From the NCBI RefSeq assembly GCF_042100115.1, contig NC_091277.1:1054001-1118000 (forward strand): 64,000 nucleotides of DNA, read 5' to 3'. The translations under genes were made by a program, and so were the position numbers. This stretch comes from Alternaria dauci (Eukaryota > Ascomycota > Dothideomycetes > Pleosporales > Pleosporaceae). Positions 22,485-33,323 of this stretch are shown piece by piece (within the stretch, counting starts at the first letter, position 1; each line of letters begins with the position of its first letter). The notes beneath the pieces are model-generated. The model made no database searches. It saw only the letters and a list, made by a program, of their open reading frames with translations, and was not told the DNA's origin.

Positions 22485-24189
22485 TCAGTCCATCTTTACT
22501 AGACTTGCCCTCCAACCAAGCAACTCCACGCTCACAACCTTTTCGTGACCTGCGTCCATGTGGAACACAAACGTGTCAAGTGGTTCACTTACGTAACGAG
22601 CAAAGTCCCCCAAGTTCCAGCTCATGCACTCAAGCTCCGCCCACAGTTTCTTTGCAGGAATTGTCTGATCCAGTAGCATCCTCCAGTTTTCTCTGTCAGT
22701 GCCTAGCGAGTCTGGATCGGTTGGGTATAAACGTGCGCTAAAGTTTGTAGATGGAATGTTTTGTCGCTTAGCCAAGACATCGATAACAGAGACGTTGTTG
22801 ATGGTCAATGAATCGATGGAAAGCCCTGGGCCGGAGGTAGAAGACAATACGAGTGTATCGTTTCCAATCGGCGTTGACAGCATATATGTGCCAGCGTACT
22901 TTGACGAGGCTTGTGATCGCGCTAGCTGATCAGCGTAGGGAATCAATGCTGTCGTGATAGTGTCGAGAAGGGCAATGGAAGTATAGGACGTCTCGCCTCC
23001 GGCAGCATTAATGGTAATACTGATATCGTACTCCGGAACTAAGGCCAGATAAGAGCCGTATCCTGGTACTCCACCGGCTTTCGTATAAATATCAATCGGT
23101 CGTGGAAAGTCGAGCGGAAGGTCCGTAATCCGGAAAATCTCCCACGCCACGCCAACATACTGGTGCACTGAGCGTAGGAATGTCGTTGGTTGCATCCACT
23201 CCCTCAGTCCAGCTTTATCGAGTAGTGCATTGTTCTTGAGGGCATGAAGCATCTTGAGCATGTCGGTCGGCGTTGACCACAGGCCACCCGTAGGGTTCAG
23301 ATTCGCAAAGTCAGCCACGAACCAACTTTTGTCCTCGGGACGCCTAGGTAGGATTGCGCTTCCATCATCTTCAGGAACGAGAAAAGTCGAATTGGACATG
23401 CCAACGGGATCTAGAATCAATGTCTGTATAACGTCTTCGTAGCTCTGGTTGTGTACTGCTTCGAGAGCTTTGCCGAGGAGTATGTAGCCAATGTTACTGT
23501 ACATTGCGCGTGATCCAGACGAATGAGGCGCGTATGCTAGGTTGTTGAATTCATCTATCACCTCTTGGTCTGTGCATTCTCGACCGCCGGGTATGGGGTC
23601 GCAGCCTGGAAGTGTGTTATTGATGTCTGGTAGGCCTAGGGCGGCGACTGTAGCCGGGCTAAATCCGAGATCGCCTGTGTAGCCCTGTTATGGTGTGTTA
23701 GCTCTTGATGTATGCGAGATTTGAAGGAGTTGTAGGAAAACTGACAAATCGACCAAGACCCGAAGTGTGATCAGTCAACGATTTGATCGTCACATCGCCA
23801 TAGAATTCCTCGTTGAGTTCAGGGATAAACTTGGTGATTGGGTCATCCAAGTTGATCATGTCTTTGCTCAACTCCAGAGCAAGCGCAGTGATCAGCTTGG
23901 TGGCGCTGGCGATGCGAAACTTGGTGTCAAAAAGCGATTGATTGACTACTCGGCCAGGAGCCGAATGCTCGTACTGGAAGACTACGGTGTCTCCAATAGA
24001 AGCTTGCACCGCGAACGAAGTGTTTTGTATCTGGACTGAAGATGAATTTGTAAAAAGAACTTCTGGTATGCTGAAGTTGGCGGTGTTGGGTTCGAGAGAC
24101 GGTGGCGGAAGGACTGCCCCTGGTGGTGGACATAATGAGAAAACAGTAGGGACGAACAAAGAGACTACGAGGTTTTTAGAACCGATCAT
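22485..24189 (-). CDS. Secreted serine beta-lactamase-like hydrolase
   Basis: Two exons, 24189-23746 and 23684-22485, join in phase 0 (donor GTCAGT, acceptor AACAG) to give 547 residues. The start MIGSKNLVVSLFVPTVFSL opens a signal peptide of about 20-25 residues. A Met 13 codons upstream is possible but spoils that signal. The class C beta-lactamase / penicillin-binding fold motifs are present: SATK (nucleophile Ser and Lys, about residue 89) and YSN (about residue 211). A KAGGVPGYG segment lies where the third motif (HTG/KTG) is expected. Many Asn-X-Ser/Thr sites (NSS, NTS, NQS, NVS, NFS) fit a secreted glycoprotein. Fungal relatives act as esterases, transesterases or D-amino-acid peptidases; the substrate is unknown. 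It has a close 3' overlap zone with UBA4. Confidence 0.87.
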
Positions 24190-25615
24190 CTTTGGTATTA
24201 GCGCAGTATGATCGAATGTAGGAAGCAATGCGATGAGTATAGTGTCGAGTTCCTTGTGGGCGTTAGAAAGGGGATAGTGAATATAAAGATACCACCACTC
24301 TCTTATATACTACAGAGCATGAATAATGGAAGCCTCCAAAACAGATGCACTGCCCTCCATAAGCCATCATACTCTTTCATCCGAGCTGACGTCGACTCTA
24401 GTTAGGATCTGCGAAACGTATTGGGGTCCAACGGCTCCTTACGCCCCGTGGAGACTGCGCAGTCTTTGTTGAATAACTCAGCCGATATAATAGCTCTCGA
24501 CCATGCTATTCGAGTTTGGGTGATGCTGGAATGATCTGATCTTTGTTGCTGTAACATACGTTGAAGTCGAAGCCCTTGCTTTAGACCTCGACCACGTCGC
24601 CTTGACATTCGCACCGCACACGATGAAGTCTAACACCGCAGCTCGCGTATCTCAAAACGTTTGCAAGGATGTTGGAAGCCAGAGAGTGTTCGACCAGCTA
24701 TGTGCCTAAGGCCACCTACCTGCCCGGCTATGTACCTAAGGCCACCTGCAGTCTTGCCACATTTGGTAACCGATGCTTGCTGTCTGATTGGCTGGCTCGT
24801 ACGCTCTGATATTTAGCTGAGCGAGCGAAATGTACGAGCAAATCAGAGAAATGAGAACGGCTGAGCCGCAAAATCTGATGGTAGATCTTTTGGAAAGTTC
24901 CACTAGTAAAGAAAGCCTCATGTACTGATAGTTTAGCGTAATAGCGGTGGGTTAGCATTCTTCATATACAGTACTTGGTGCACATCTTGTGCGCTGTAGC
25001 TTTGACTCATCATGTTCTCCCAGTAGATCATGCACAGATTGACAAGTTGGCGCCGCGAACGGTGAGTACGAACAAAATACAGCAGCTCAGTTATGTAAAG
25101 AGAATATACAGCGACTTAAAGAACAACTAGAAGCCTGAGAAGACGCCGCGTGTAGAGAGATCTAGGCGCCTTTTACGTATTACTGCAGAAGGCTTCATCT
25201 GGCTCAACAAATGAGTTTTACCAAGGTACCCTGAATTCAGCATCAGTGCGCGGGACTTGGGAGTGACAATACCCCGGACTGCTTTTCAGCGTCTTTGCCT
25301 GGGGCCCGTTGTGGACTGGTGATGTATAAATCATTTGCTGTCGCAATTCGCAACTGTCGTTACAGAGAGGTGGTATCGTTGCTAAGCCTGAGTCTATCCA
25401 TGGTCCTGGGAATCATATGCCAATCCTGAAGAATACCAGCCCGATATTTCGTGGAGAGCCACAAATACAACGCCGTTGATATGCCCGACGCCTATAAGTC
25501 CGGTAAGAAGAGTGAAGAAAGAACATGAGAAGAAACTCCAAGGAACCCGCATCAAATCGCTGTGGTCGTGCTAACGAAGACAAACATCGAGGTCGACTGC
25601 AGAATCAAGGTCGTT
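24190..25615. other. 1.4-kb intergenic region
   Basis: It lies 5' of the serine hydrolase and 3' of wc-2. It contains one short direct repeat (listed separately) and no supported gene. The part near 24250-24330 is A/T-richer and lies at the hydrolase promoter. Confidence 0.5.
24697..24747. repeat. Two 21-bp near-identical direct repeats, 30 bp apart
   Basis: Copies of GCTATGTRCCTAAGGCCACCT lie at about 24697-24717 and 24727-24747, with a single mismatch. There are only two units and no open reading frame is involved. Confidence 0.55.
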
Positions 25616-27139
25616 TTAGCTACTGCCCGTACTGCTATGCATTGGCATTGATGGTGTATGCATCATGCCACTTCCGCTCGGCATGCTAGTAGGGCCTTGC
25701 TGTTTCTTCTTTTCCTTTTTGGCCCAGCGCACTGTCGCAGTCAGCATGTCACATGTTTCTAGTTTAGTATCTGGCGACTCACGTCCGCACGCATTGCACA
25801 ACGTCTTGGGCCCGTTTGGACCCTTGCGCCATTCGGGCGAGTCCAAGGTGCCGCAGTCTGTGCATACATATTCATCGGCAATCTTGAGTTTCTTTTTCTT
25901 TTCTGACGAACTTCTGCCATCGCGGTCTAGCGATATTTGTATGCCAGCGTCGCCGCGGATAAGGTTTGGGCTTGCATCGCCGGTGCTGATACCTTGCGAG
26001 CGCTCGCCGTCCCTGTACCGAAGACCGGTCAACATTTCGATTGTCTCGAGATGGTTTGCGCCCTCATACCGCATCATCTTGTCGTTGATACTGTCCGGCT
26101 TGCTTGCAGCGAGGGCTTCGTCGAGGTTCTGGCGGGTGAGGGCCGTGTTGGAGATGACGGGCTTGGCTGGCGGAGGCATTTGCGCATAGGACGTGGCGTC
26201 GGCCTGGCTCATGCTCGGCGTGACATGGGATTCTGAGGGCGTGACGGAGGCGTTGATGCCCTCGATCTTCTTGGTCCAGTCGTCCTGCTCGTCCTGCTCT
26301 TCGCGCTTGAGCTCGGCGATGCGCTTCATCAGGCGCTCGTTCTCGATCTTGTGCTCGAGGAAGGAGTCGAGGAGGGCGGCGTTCTTGGTGGGATAGGGGC
26401 GGGCCATCATGAAGAAGCCGCGGCAGTTGATCGAGTTTGGCGGCGCAAACGTGTTCTGGTCGCTGCTGAGGTGGGGGTGGCCGTGGGACTCGAAGATGGC
26501 CCACGAGTCGTCCGTCTTGCGGAAGCGGTAGAAGAAGCGCAGAGGGTTGCCCGAGGCGATGGACTCGTTGAACTCCTTGACGAAGATGCCAATGTCGTCG
26601 GGGTGGATGAACTCGTTGATGAAGCGGCCCATGACGTGCGAGGGCTCCCAGCCCGTGAGCGTCTTGCACGAGGGCGAGACATAGAGGATCCTGCCGTCGG
26701 GCGTCAGTATATGCAGCAGGTCGCGCAGCTCCTCGAGCACGCGCTGCGACCAGTTGCGCCGCTTGGTGAACTCGGTCAGCGTGCTGCCAGAGGGGTTCAT
26801 GTTGGGGGCGCCGAAGCCCGTCGGTAGAGGCCCAGCGCCAGCGCCTGTCATTTGCATGTCGCCCATGGTGCTGCTGGCTGGGACATCGGCCGCCTGCATC
26901 TGTGGATCCGCGAAGGAGAAGGCGCCGTTCTGGCCACCCTCGGCTCCGTCCAGCGACCCCATATCGAGATCCATCGACTGCATGCCGTCGTCCATGGGCA
27001 GCCCGCTGAACTCCTGCCCCTGGGCGTGCATGGGGAGTCCGGCCATCATCTACACACATGAGACGGTCGTTCAGATTTGCCGGAGAGGCAGCAGGGCTGG
27101 TCATCGTACCTCAGCACCGCCATTTTGGTATTGCGCCAT
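25616..27139 (-). CDS. wc-2: White collar 2 blue-light regulator (PAS + GATA zinc finger)
   Basis: Three exons: 27139-27110 ([10 protein letters not shown]), 27049-25783 and 25731-25616. All junctions are in phase and the product is 470 residues. The N-terminus is Met/Gly/Asp-rich and disordered. One PAS domain covers about residues 105-210 ([18 protein letters not shown] ... [19 protein letters not shown]). A charged coiled segment ([22 protein letters not shown]) follows. The C-terminal GATA finger is C-x2-C-x18-C-x2-C (CTDCG ... CNACG). The last intron falls right after CNACG, and splicing restores the conserved [12 protein letters not shown]-2 partners with WC-1 as the white collar complex, which activates light-induced genes and sets the circadian oscillator. 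The short first exon is inferred from splice signals and phase. It is head-to-head with RAD50. Confidence 0.95.
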
Positions 27140-27540
27140 GGCTTTGCAAATGCACGACACTTTGGTTTTGCATATGGAGTGGAGTCGTGCTGTGAAACCG
27201 CGGGTGATAGGCGCGGACGGCTTCCCCGAAAGAATGATGGGATTTCAATGTTGTGTGCATGCCCACGCGCGCCTTTGGCATGACGATGACAACACCGCCG
27301 GCGCTTGTGAGGCGGCCCAACATGCACGGCCTTTTTTCCCCACCTCCCCGACACGTGACACCGCGCCACACCCACAACGCGTGTCTGCCTGCCCGCGCCT
27401 GCCTGCACACGGCACGGCAGCAAACCACACGCTCTTTTCACCACCTCGACCGCGGGCGTGCGACGTAAAAGCCCCTGTCTTGCACCCCCAGCCTTGCAGA
27501 CACCGACAAAGAGGCAGCGCCAGCCGCCCGCACCGCCATC
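27140..27540. promoter_or_regulatory. Bidirectional promoter region between wc-2 and RAD50
   Basis: 401 bases separate the two divergent start codons. It contains an E/G-box (CACGTG, 27352-27357), one GATA core near 27209 and a C-rich pyrimidine stretch leading into RAD50 (27420-27540). Which motifs act is not known. Confidence 0.6.
27352..27357. promoter_or_regulatory. CACGTG E/G-box
   Basis: A perfect 6-bp palindrome inside the shared wc-2/RAD50 promoter; a common site for bHLH factors. A single site could be chance. Confidence 0.3.
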
Positions 27541-30500
27541 ATGTCCAAAATCGACCGCATGATGATCCAGGGCATCCGCTCCTTCGGACCGGAAAAGGGC
27601 GAGACCATCCAGTTTACTGCCCCGCTCACCCTCATTGTCGGCTGGAACGGCTCTGGCAAGACGACCATCATCGAGTCCCTCAAGTATGCGACGACCGGCG
27701 AGTTGCCCTCAAGCAGCAAGACTGGAGGCGCCTTCCTCCACGACCCCAGCCTGCGCAACGAGAAGGAGCTCATGGCGCAGGTCAAGCTCTCTTTCCGCTC
27801 TACTTCCGGCGTGCGCATGGTCGCCACTCGCAACATGCAAGTCACTGTCAAGAAGAACGCGAGGAGCCAGAAGACCCTCGAAGGCTCGCTCCTCATGATC
27901 AAGGATGGCGAGAAGCACTCCATCTCCACCCGTGTTGCCGAGCTTGATCAGATTATCCCCCAGTACCTCGGCGTATCCAAAGCCATCCTCGAGAATGTCA
28001 TCTTCTGCCACCAAGAAGATAGCCTGTGGCCCTTGAGCGACGCGTCTACCCTCAAGAAGAAGTTTGACGAAATCTTCGAGGCCATGAAATACACCAAAGC
28101 CATTGAAAACATCAAGAAGATCCGCAAAGACAAAAACATCGACTTGGGCCAGCTCAAGATTATCGAAGCCAATGCCAAAGAGGACAAGTCGCGCGCAAAG
28201 ACGAGTGAAGAAAAGCAGGCTGGGTTGTATGATGAAATCGAGGAGTTGCGAGTCTCCTACGAAGACTTGGATGCGAAATGTACCGCGGCGAAACAGGAAG
28301 CTTCAGACGCTTACGGTCATGCCGCGCGCTTTGTACAGCTTGTTGAAGAGCTAAAAGCCAAGCGCAGCACATTGGGCATCCACAAGCAAAACGTCACCGA
28401 GCTTCAAGACAGCATCAAGGAGCTGGCCGAGTCAGACGACGAACTTCAGGACATGCTGGATCAGTACGAAGAGCGTGTCGCCACATACTCTGCCCAGGCC
28501 AAAGAGTTTCGGGGCCAGTATCTCGAGCTCAAGAATCAACTCGAAGGTAACAGGGATGCTCTTGGAGCGAAGCAAAGCGAGATTGGCAAATATGAGGCGC
28601 AAAAGGAGCAGTATGAGCGCCAAATCCAGCAGCGCGAAAACGCCATCAAAGAAGCTGCTAGGCGACACGCTATCCGAGGGTTTGACTATGACGTTACCGA
28701 GAAGCAGGTGGTGGAATTCCAACAGATCCTGAACAAGATGTCTCGCGACCAGAACAAGGTACTGGATCGAACTCGTGAGGAGACACAGCGCGACCTACGT
28801 GAGGCTCAAGAGAACCTCAATCAACTGAACACACGCAAGTCAGGTCTCAGCCAGAGCAAAGAGTCTGCACGGAACCAAATTGCGAGCAATGACAGGCAAA
28901 TTTCCGAGCTCCAGAGGAACATGAACCAGATCAAAGCCGATGAGGGTAGCGAGGCCATTCTCCAAGACAAAAAGCGTGATGTCGAGAAGCAGCTTCAGAA
29001 CGCCACTGCCAAGGCCGAATCTGAGCGCTTTGATCAACGCATCTCCGAAGCATCCAACAGTGTACGAACACTCGAAGACCAGAAGGAGAGTTTGACGGCT
29101 GAGTTTGGTGACGCCTCAAAGCAGGCTCGCGAATCTGCATCTATTGATGTCAAGCGAGACGAGCTGCAGAATCAGCAACATAGCTTAGCGACCATGAAAA
29201 AGGTGCACAATCGGCGTCTTTCACAGCTAGTTGACTCCGACTGGGATCCCGCTACTTTAGAGACGACATTTCAGCAGGTACTGGCTGAGAAGTCAGGCGA
29301 GGTCAGGGAAGCTGGGTCTCGCCGCGATATCGCGCAGACCAAACTGGACAAGGTCAACTTTCAAATGTCAAGTTTGGAGTCGCAGCTGAAGCAGAAGCGC
29401 ACTGAGCTTCAGAAGTACGAAGCGACCGTCAAGCAGTCTATACAGAAGGACGACGTATCTGACTTCGATGAAACTCTGGCACAGCTGGAAGAGGAGTATG
29501 AGGCGAGCTCTTCAGACAAGGCCAAGTTTGAAGCGCAGATCGACTATATGAGCAAGTGCCTGCAGTACGCTGAGCAACACAATGTTTGTCGTCTCTGTAA
29601 GAGAAGCCTTCATGATGATGATGAAGAGGACTTCACGACTGCGGGTTTCATAAGTGGACTCAAGGATATCATCGCAAAGGCGAAGAAGAACATGCAAGCA
29701 GACAATGCGGAAGAAATTTTCGCTGAGCTTGAGGCTGTTCGCAATGCTAAACCCAGCTACGAACTTGCAACTCGTCTACGAGATACAGAACTTCCTGCGA
29801 TTCAGTCTAACCTTACCCAGCTGACTGCTGAACGTGACGTCCTCAACAAACAGCTTGAGGATCAGGATGCTGTCATCTATGATCTGGAGGTTGCGAAGCA
29901 GGAGGTCGAATCTTTGTCAAAAGAAGTGCAGACCATTGTGGGGTACTATAGCAGGGCGAAGGAACTCGAGGCGGAGATCAAAGAGTTGGCGCAGAAGCAG
30001 AAGAATGCCGGACTTTCGCGAGGCATTGATGCTATCCAGGCCGACTTGAAGCGAGTGTCTGATGATAGTCGCAACGCTAGGACCACGCTCGAGCAACTTA
30101 CTGCTGCTAGAGACAAGTCACGCAACCTCATTACAACTCTAGAGCTGAGCGTGCGTGACGTCAATGCAGAATTGAACAGCGCCCAGTCAAAATTGAAAGA
30201 GAAGAGGGCTCTTGCTGATCGAGTGGAGGATTTCAAGAAGGAGAACAACAAGCAACGAGAGGCCATACACAGCTTCGACGAGCAGATCAGCAACATTAAT
30301 CCCGAGATTGAGCAAGCGCAGTACAAGCACCACGACATCAATCGCAGGGGCAACGAGCGCGTTCAGCGTGCCCATGACGAAGCTTCTAGGTTGTCCGACA
30401 GTGTGCGCCAACTTAACCAGGCAAACGAAGAAATTGATTCTTACATCAATCGTGGTGGGCCACAACAGCTTGCGCGTACTCACCGGGAGATTGAGAATCT

Positions 30501-31530
30501 GCAGGGCGAGATCGCACGCATCGAGACCGACATGTCTGATGTGACTCGCAAGATCAAGAAGCTTGAAGACACTATGCGCGATACTGAGGCGAACAAGCGC
30601 TCAATTAGCGATAACTTGCGCTTCCGAAAAGCCAAGGGCTCACTGGACAGTTTGGAAGTCGAAATCAGGAAGCTGGAAGAGCTAGGAGCTGAGCGTGACA
30701 AGGAACACTTTGAAAGCCAAGCTCGATATTGGGACAACGAATATAGGCAGCTGAGTATTGCCAAGACAGGTGTGGAGCGCGACATGAAGAACAAAGACGA
30801 CCATTTGCAGGACCTTATGAAAGAGTGGCAAGACCTCTACAAGAACTCTGCCGAGCAATATCGCGAGGCTCATATCAAGGTTGAGACGACTAAAGCTGCC
30901 ATTGAAGACTTGGGACGCTACGCTGGCGCTCTCGACAAAGCCATCATGAAGTATCATACGCTGAAGATGGAGGAGATTAACCGCATCCTAGCTGAGCTTT
31001 GGCGCAACGCGTACCAAGGTACTGACGTGGACACGATTCGCATCGCATCTGACAGCGATGGCAAGGGTAACCGGACATACAACTATCGCGTTGTGATGGT
31101 GAAGCAGGACACCGAGATGGACATGCGAGGCCGATGTTCCGCTGGCCAGAAGGTCCTTGCTTCCATTGTGATCCGTCTTGCGCTTGCAGAGTGTTTCGGC
31201 ACAAACTGCGGTCTCATCGCGCTTGACGAACCCACTACAAACCTGGATCAGCAGAATATCAAGGGTCTCGCCGAATCCTTGTCTCAGATTATTCAGAGTC
31301 GCAGGAAGCAGGCGAATTTCCAGCTACTAGTCATTACCCACGACGAGCAATTCTTGCGCGAAATGAACTGCGCCGATTACACGGACTCATACTGGCGCGT
31401 TGGCAGAGACGTGAGGCAGGAGAGTTATATTGAGCGCCAGAACATTGCTGAGGTAACTGCTCTCCAACCCCCATTGATGCTCTCGACGAGTAGACACAGC
31501 CTCCTCAACAAGGTTCCCTTTGACCAATAA
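27541..31530 (+). CDS. RAD50: RAD50 DNA double-strand-break repair ATPase
   Basis: One uninterrupted exon of 1329 residues, the usual length for the family. It starts MSKIDRMMIQGIRSFG. The Walker A motif (GWNGSGKTT) is near residue 34-42 and the Q-loop region (FCHQEDSLWPL) follows. Two long heptad coiled-coil arms surround the zinc hook (VCRLCKRSL, about residue 683), whose Cys pair dimerises the complex. At the C-terminal ATPase lobe are the signature RCSAGQKVLAS (about residue 1197), Walker B LIALDEPTTNLD, and the H-loop VITHDEQF. Rad50 with Mre11 and Nbs1/Xrs2 tethers and processes DNA ends and telomeres. The last ~25 residues after IERQNIAEV look like a poorly conserved tail; an unspliced terminal intron (donor GTAACT) is possible. 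Confidence 0.97.
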   Translation: MSKIDRMMIQGIRSFGPEKGETIQFTAPLTLIVGWNGSGKTTIIESLKYATTGELPSSSKTGGAFLHDPSLRNEKELMAQVKLSFRSTSGVRMVATRNMQVTVKKNARSQKTLEGSLLMIKDGEKHSISTRVAELDQIIPQYLGVSKAILENVIFCHQEDSLWPLSDASTLKKKFDEIFEAMKYTKAIENIKKIRKDKNIDLGQLKIIEANAKEDKSRAKTSEEKQAGLYDEIEELRVSYEDLDAKCTAAKQEASDAYGHAARFVQLVEELKAKRSTLGIHKQNVTELQDSIKELAESDDELQDMLDQYEERVATYSAQAKEFRGQYLELKNQLEGNRDALGAKQSEIGKYEAQKEQYERQIQQRENAIKEAARRHAIRGFDYDVTEKQVVEFQQILNKMSRDQNKVLDRTREETQRDLREAQENLNQLNTRKSGLSQSKESARNQIASNDRQISELQRNMNQIKADEGSEAILQDKKRDVEKQLQNATAKAESERFDQRISEASNSVRTLEDQKESLTAEFGDASKQARESASIDVKRDELQNQQHSLATMKKVHNRRLSQLVDSDWDPATLETTFQQVLAEKSGEVREAGSRRDIAQTKLDKVNFQMSSLESQLKQKRTELQKYEATVKQSIQKDDVSDFDETLAQLEEEYEASSSDKAKFEAQIDYMSKCLQYAEQHNVCRLCKRSLHDDDEEDFTTAGFISGLKDIIAKAKKNMQADNAEEIFAELEAVRNAKPSYELATRLRDTELPAIQSNLTQLTAERDVLNKQLEDQDAVIYDLEVAKQEVESLSKEVQTIVGYYSRAKELEAEIKELAQKQKNAGLSRGIDAIQADLKRVSDDSRNARTTLEQLTAARDKSRNLITTLELSVRDVNAELNSAQSKLKEKRALADRVEDFKKENNKQREAIHSFDEQISNINPEIEQAQYKHHDINRRGNERVQRAHDEASRLSDSVRQLNQANEEIDSYINRGGPQQLARTHREIENLQGEIARIETDMSDVTRKIKKLEDTMRDTEANKRSISDNLRFRKAKGSLDSLEVEIRKLEELGAERDKEHFESQARYWDNEYRQLSIAKTGVERDMKNKDDHLQDLMKEWQDLYKNSAEQYREAHIKVETTKAAIEDLGRYAGALDKAIMKYHTLKMEEINRILAELWRNAYQGTDVDTIRIASDSDGKGNRTYNYRVVMVKQDTEMDMRGRCSAGQKVLASIVIRLALAECFGTNCGLIALDEPTTNLDQQNIKGLAESLSQIIQSRRKQANFQLLVITHDEQFLREMNCADYTDSYWRVGRDVRQESYIERQNIAEVTALQPPLMLSTSRHSLLNKVPFDQ

Positions 31531-32047
31531 ACCGGACAGGTTCTAACATTTGACAGGTTTCTTGATCCCACTATCCGCTCCTAGAGGTTTCATTCCCTGT
31601 ACTGTTGTTTAGCGTGGCGCAGACTTCGCACACTATAGGAGTTATAATGAGTATCATAGCGATGGAGTTAGCGCGACAACCTATCACTTCCCGGTATTCA
31701 CTTTCAGAGATCGGGTATATTGTCTTCAGAACAATCGCATGTATGAACAAGTCAGACGACAATCTAGTGTCTCCATATCTTGATAGACCTTGTGTTAGTG
31801 ACACTCATAATCCAAATTGCTTGTGTGTGACCCGCGACGTATATTACTTAATAGCCACAGCTCTTACCCTCATCTCACAATCTCTACCCAGTCGTATCTT
31901 GCTCATTCGTTTCGAGAGCTCTACGTTGTTAATTACTTGAAAATACTCAGCCAAGATTGCACTACATACTCACACGGCTGGGAAGAGGTACATGAGACAT
32001 GTCTTGATGATCCAATTGTGTAGTCCGATTCCATTCATTCTACATGG
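31531..32047. other. Convergent 3' intergenic region
   Basis: About 500 A/T-richer bases between the RAD50 and dehydrogenase stop codons, presumably 3' UTRs. No gene is seen. Confidence 0.55.
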
Positions 32048-32965
32048 TTATTGCAGGTTTACGAATAGTCCTCCGTCAACGAGCAATTGTGCTCCGTTTA
32101 CGTAGCTGCTCAAATCACTCCCAAGAAAGATTGCTGGCCCAGCAAGATCACTTGGTACGCCAGTCCTGCCCAATGGTATCCTGCCTTCCATGTACTTCCG
32201 CTTCTCTTCGTCCTCGAGATCCTTCTCGTTGAGCTGTGTCTTAATTGTGCCCGGTAGCAGCGCATTGCACCTAATGTTGTGTGTGCCAAGTGCACATGCG
32301 GAGGATTGAATGAGGGAGAGCACACCAGCCTTTGTAGGTGTGTAGTGGCCCTGGTAGGCACCACCAACGAGGGCGCTGATGGAGGAGATGCCAATGATGG
32401 AGCCACCCGGGGGTGATTGGGTTGACATTTGCTTCGCGCCGGCTTGGATGGTGTGGAACGCGCCAGTGAGGTTTGTTGTGAGGGTTGAGTTCCAGAGATC
32501 TGGTGTGATTCTAAAGATTGGTGTTAGTTTGTTACATGTCTACAGCAACCATGCGGACGCTGAACGAGGCACTTGCTCTAAGAACTCTTTGAACTCGCAA
32601 ATACCGGCATTGCTTATGACCACATCCAATCGTCCCCATCTCTGCACCACAGCCTCGACCAACTTTTTGCCTGTCTCTGGGTTTCCTACATCGCCTGGCA
32701 CTTGAACCAGTCTCTTTTCTACATCCTCCTTGCTGACTTGTAGGATCTTGGCTGCCTCCTCAATGAGGGTCTGGTACTGTGTTGCGGACTTGTCGTCGCC
32801 AAAGTGGTTGACTGCCACGTTTGCGCCATGCTGGAGATAACCCAGGACGATTGCGCGACCAATTCCGGTGACACCGCCAGTGATGATCATGGACTTTCCA
32901 GACAGCAGCTGAGGGGTTTGGGCGGCCGCCGGCGTCCACAGACTGTTCTTGCGTTCGTGAGACAT
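32048..32965 (-). CDS. LRA1: L-rhamnose 1-dehydrogenase (short-chain dehydrogenase/reductase)
   Basis: Two exons, 32965-32577 and 32510-32048, give 283 residues. The intron is GC-AG: donor GCAAGT, branch ACTAAC, acceptor CTTTAG. Splicing gives the smooth junction EFLE-ITPDLWNS. The SDR hallmarks are complete: cofactor loop TGGVTGIGRA, NAG (SNAGIC), catalytic Ser in GISSISALVGG, YTPTK (Tyr-x3-Lys) and a C-terminal NGAQLLVDGGLFVNLQ. The HYTPTKAGVLSL, EKRKYMEGRIPLGR and GAQLLVDGG blocks are those of fungal L-rhamnose 1-dehydrogenases, which oxidise L-rhamnose to L-rhamnono-1,4-lactone. That is step one of the non-phosphorylated pathway. The lactonase for step two lies 3 kb away, which strongly supports the substrate call. 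It is divergent from the Clr5-domain gene. Confidence 0.88.
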
Positions 32966-33323
32966 GGTCTTTGTAGCTGTCGAGTGCGGGGCTTTGGGAG
33001 GGTGCGGTAGACGGTATACAGTGCAGTACGAGGGGCTCAGGGTGGTCTAATCAGATTTCCAAAGGCGTTCTTCGGACAAAGGGAAATTAATTGTCCAAGA
33101 CGACCGTCAGCGCAGGGAGAAGCCATAATATACATGCCGCTATGCGCAATCTGGTTCGGTAGGTGCAATGTGTACGTGAGACACTTGCCGCCTTCGGCCC
33201 ACGTGCTCGGTGCATTCCCAGCCGATGCTCAAAGTCTTGGCAGTCGTGGCGCGTTCCAGTTGTACCAGTTGCGCAATTCACGCCGGGCGCAGTGGGCTGT
33301 TGCGACTCCACGCGACGTCGAGA
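32966..33323. promoter_or_regulatory. Shared promoter between rhamnose dehydrogenase and the Clr5-domain gene
   Basis: 358 bases lie between divergent start codons, so both genes must be controlled from here. I cannot point to one specific binding site. A CCACGTG core occurs near 33198-33204. Confidence 0.5.

Noticed and set aside
26064..27104. Long 346-codon frame overlapping wc-2
   Set aside because: It is another frame of the GC-rich wc-2 exon and gives Arg/Pro/Ala/His-rich protein without domains, while the wc-2 frame has intact PAS and GATA motifs.
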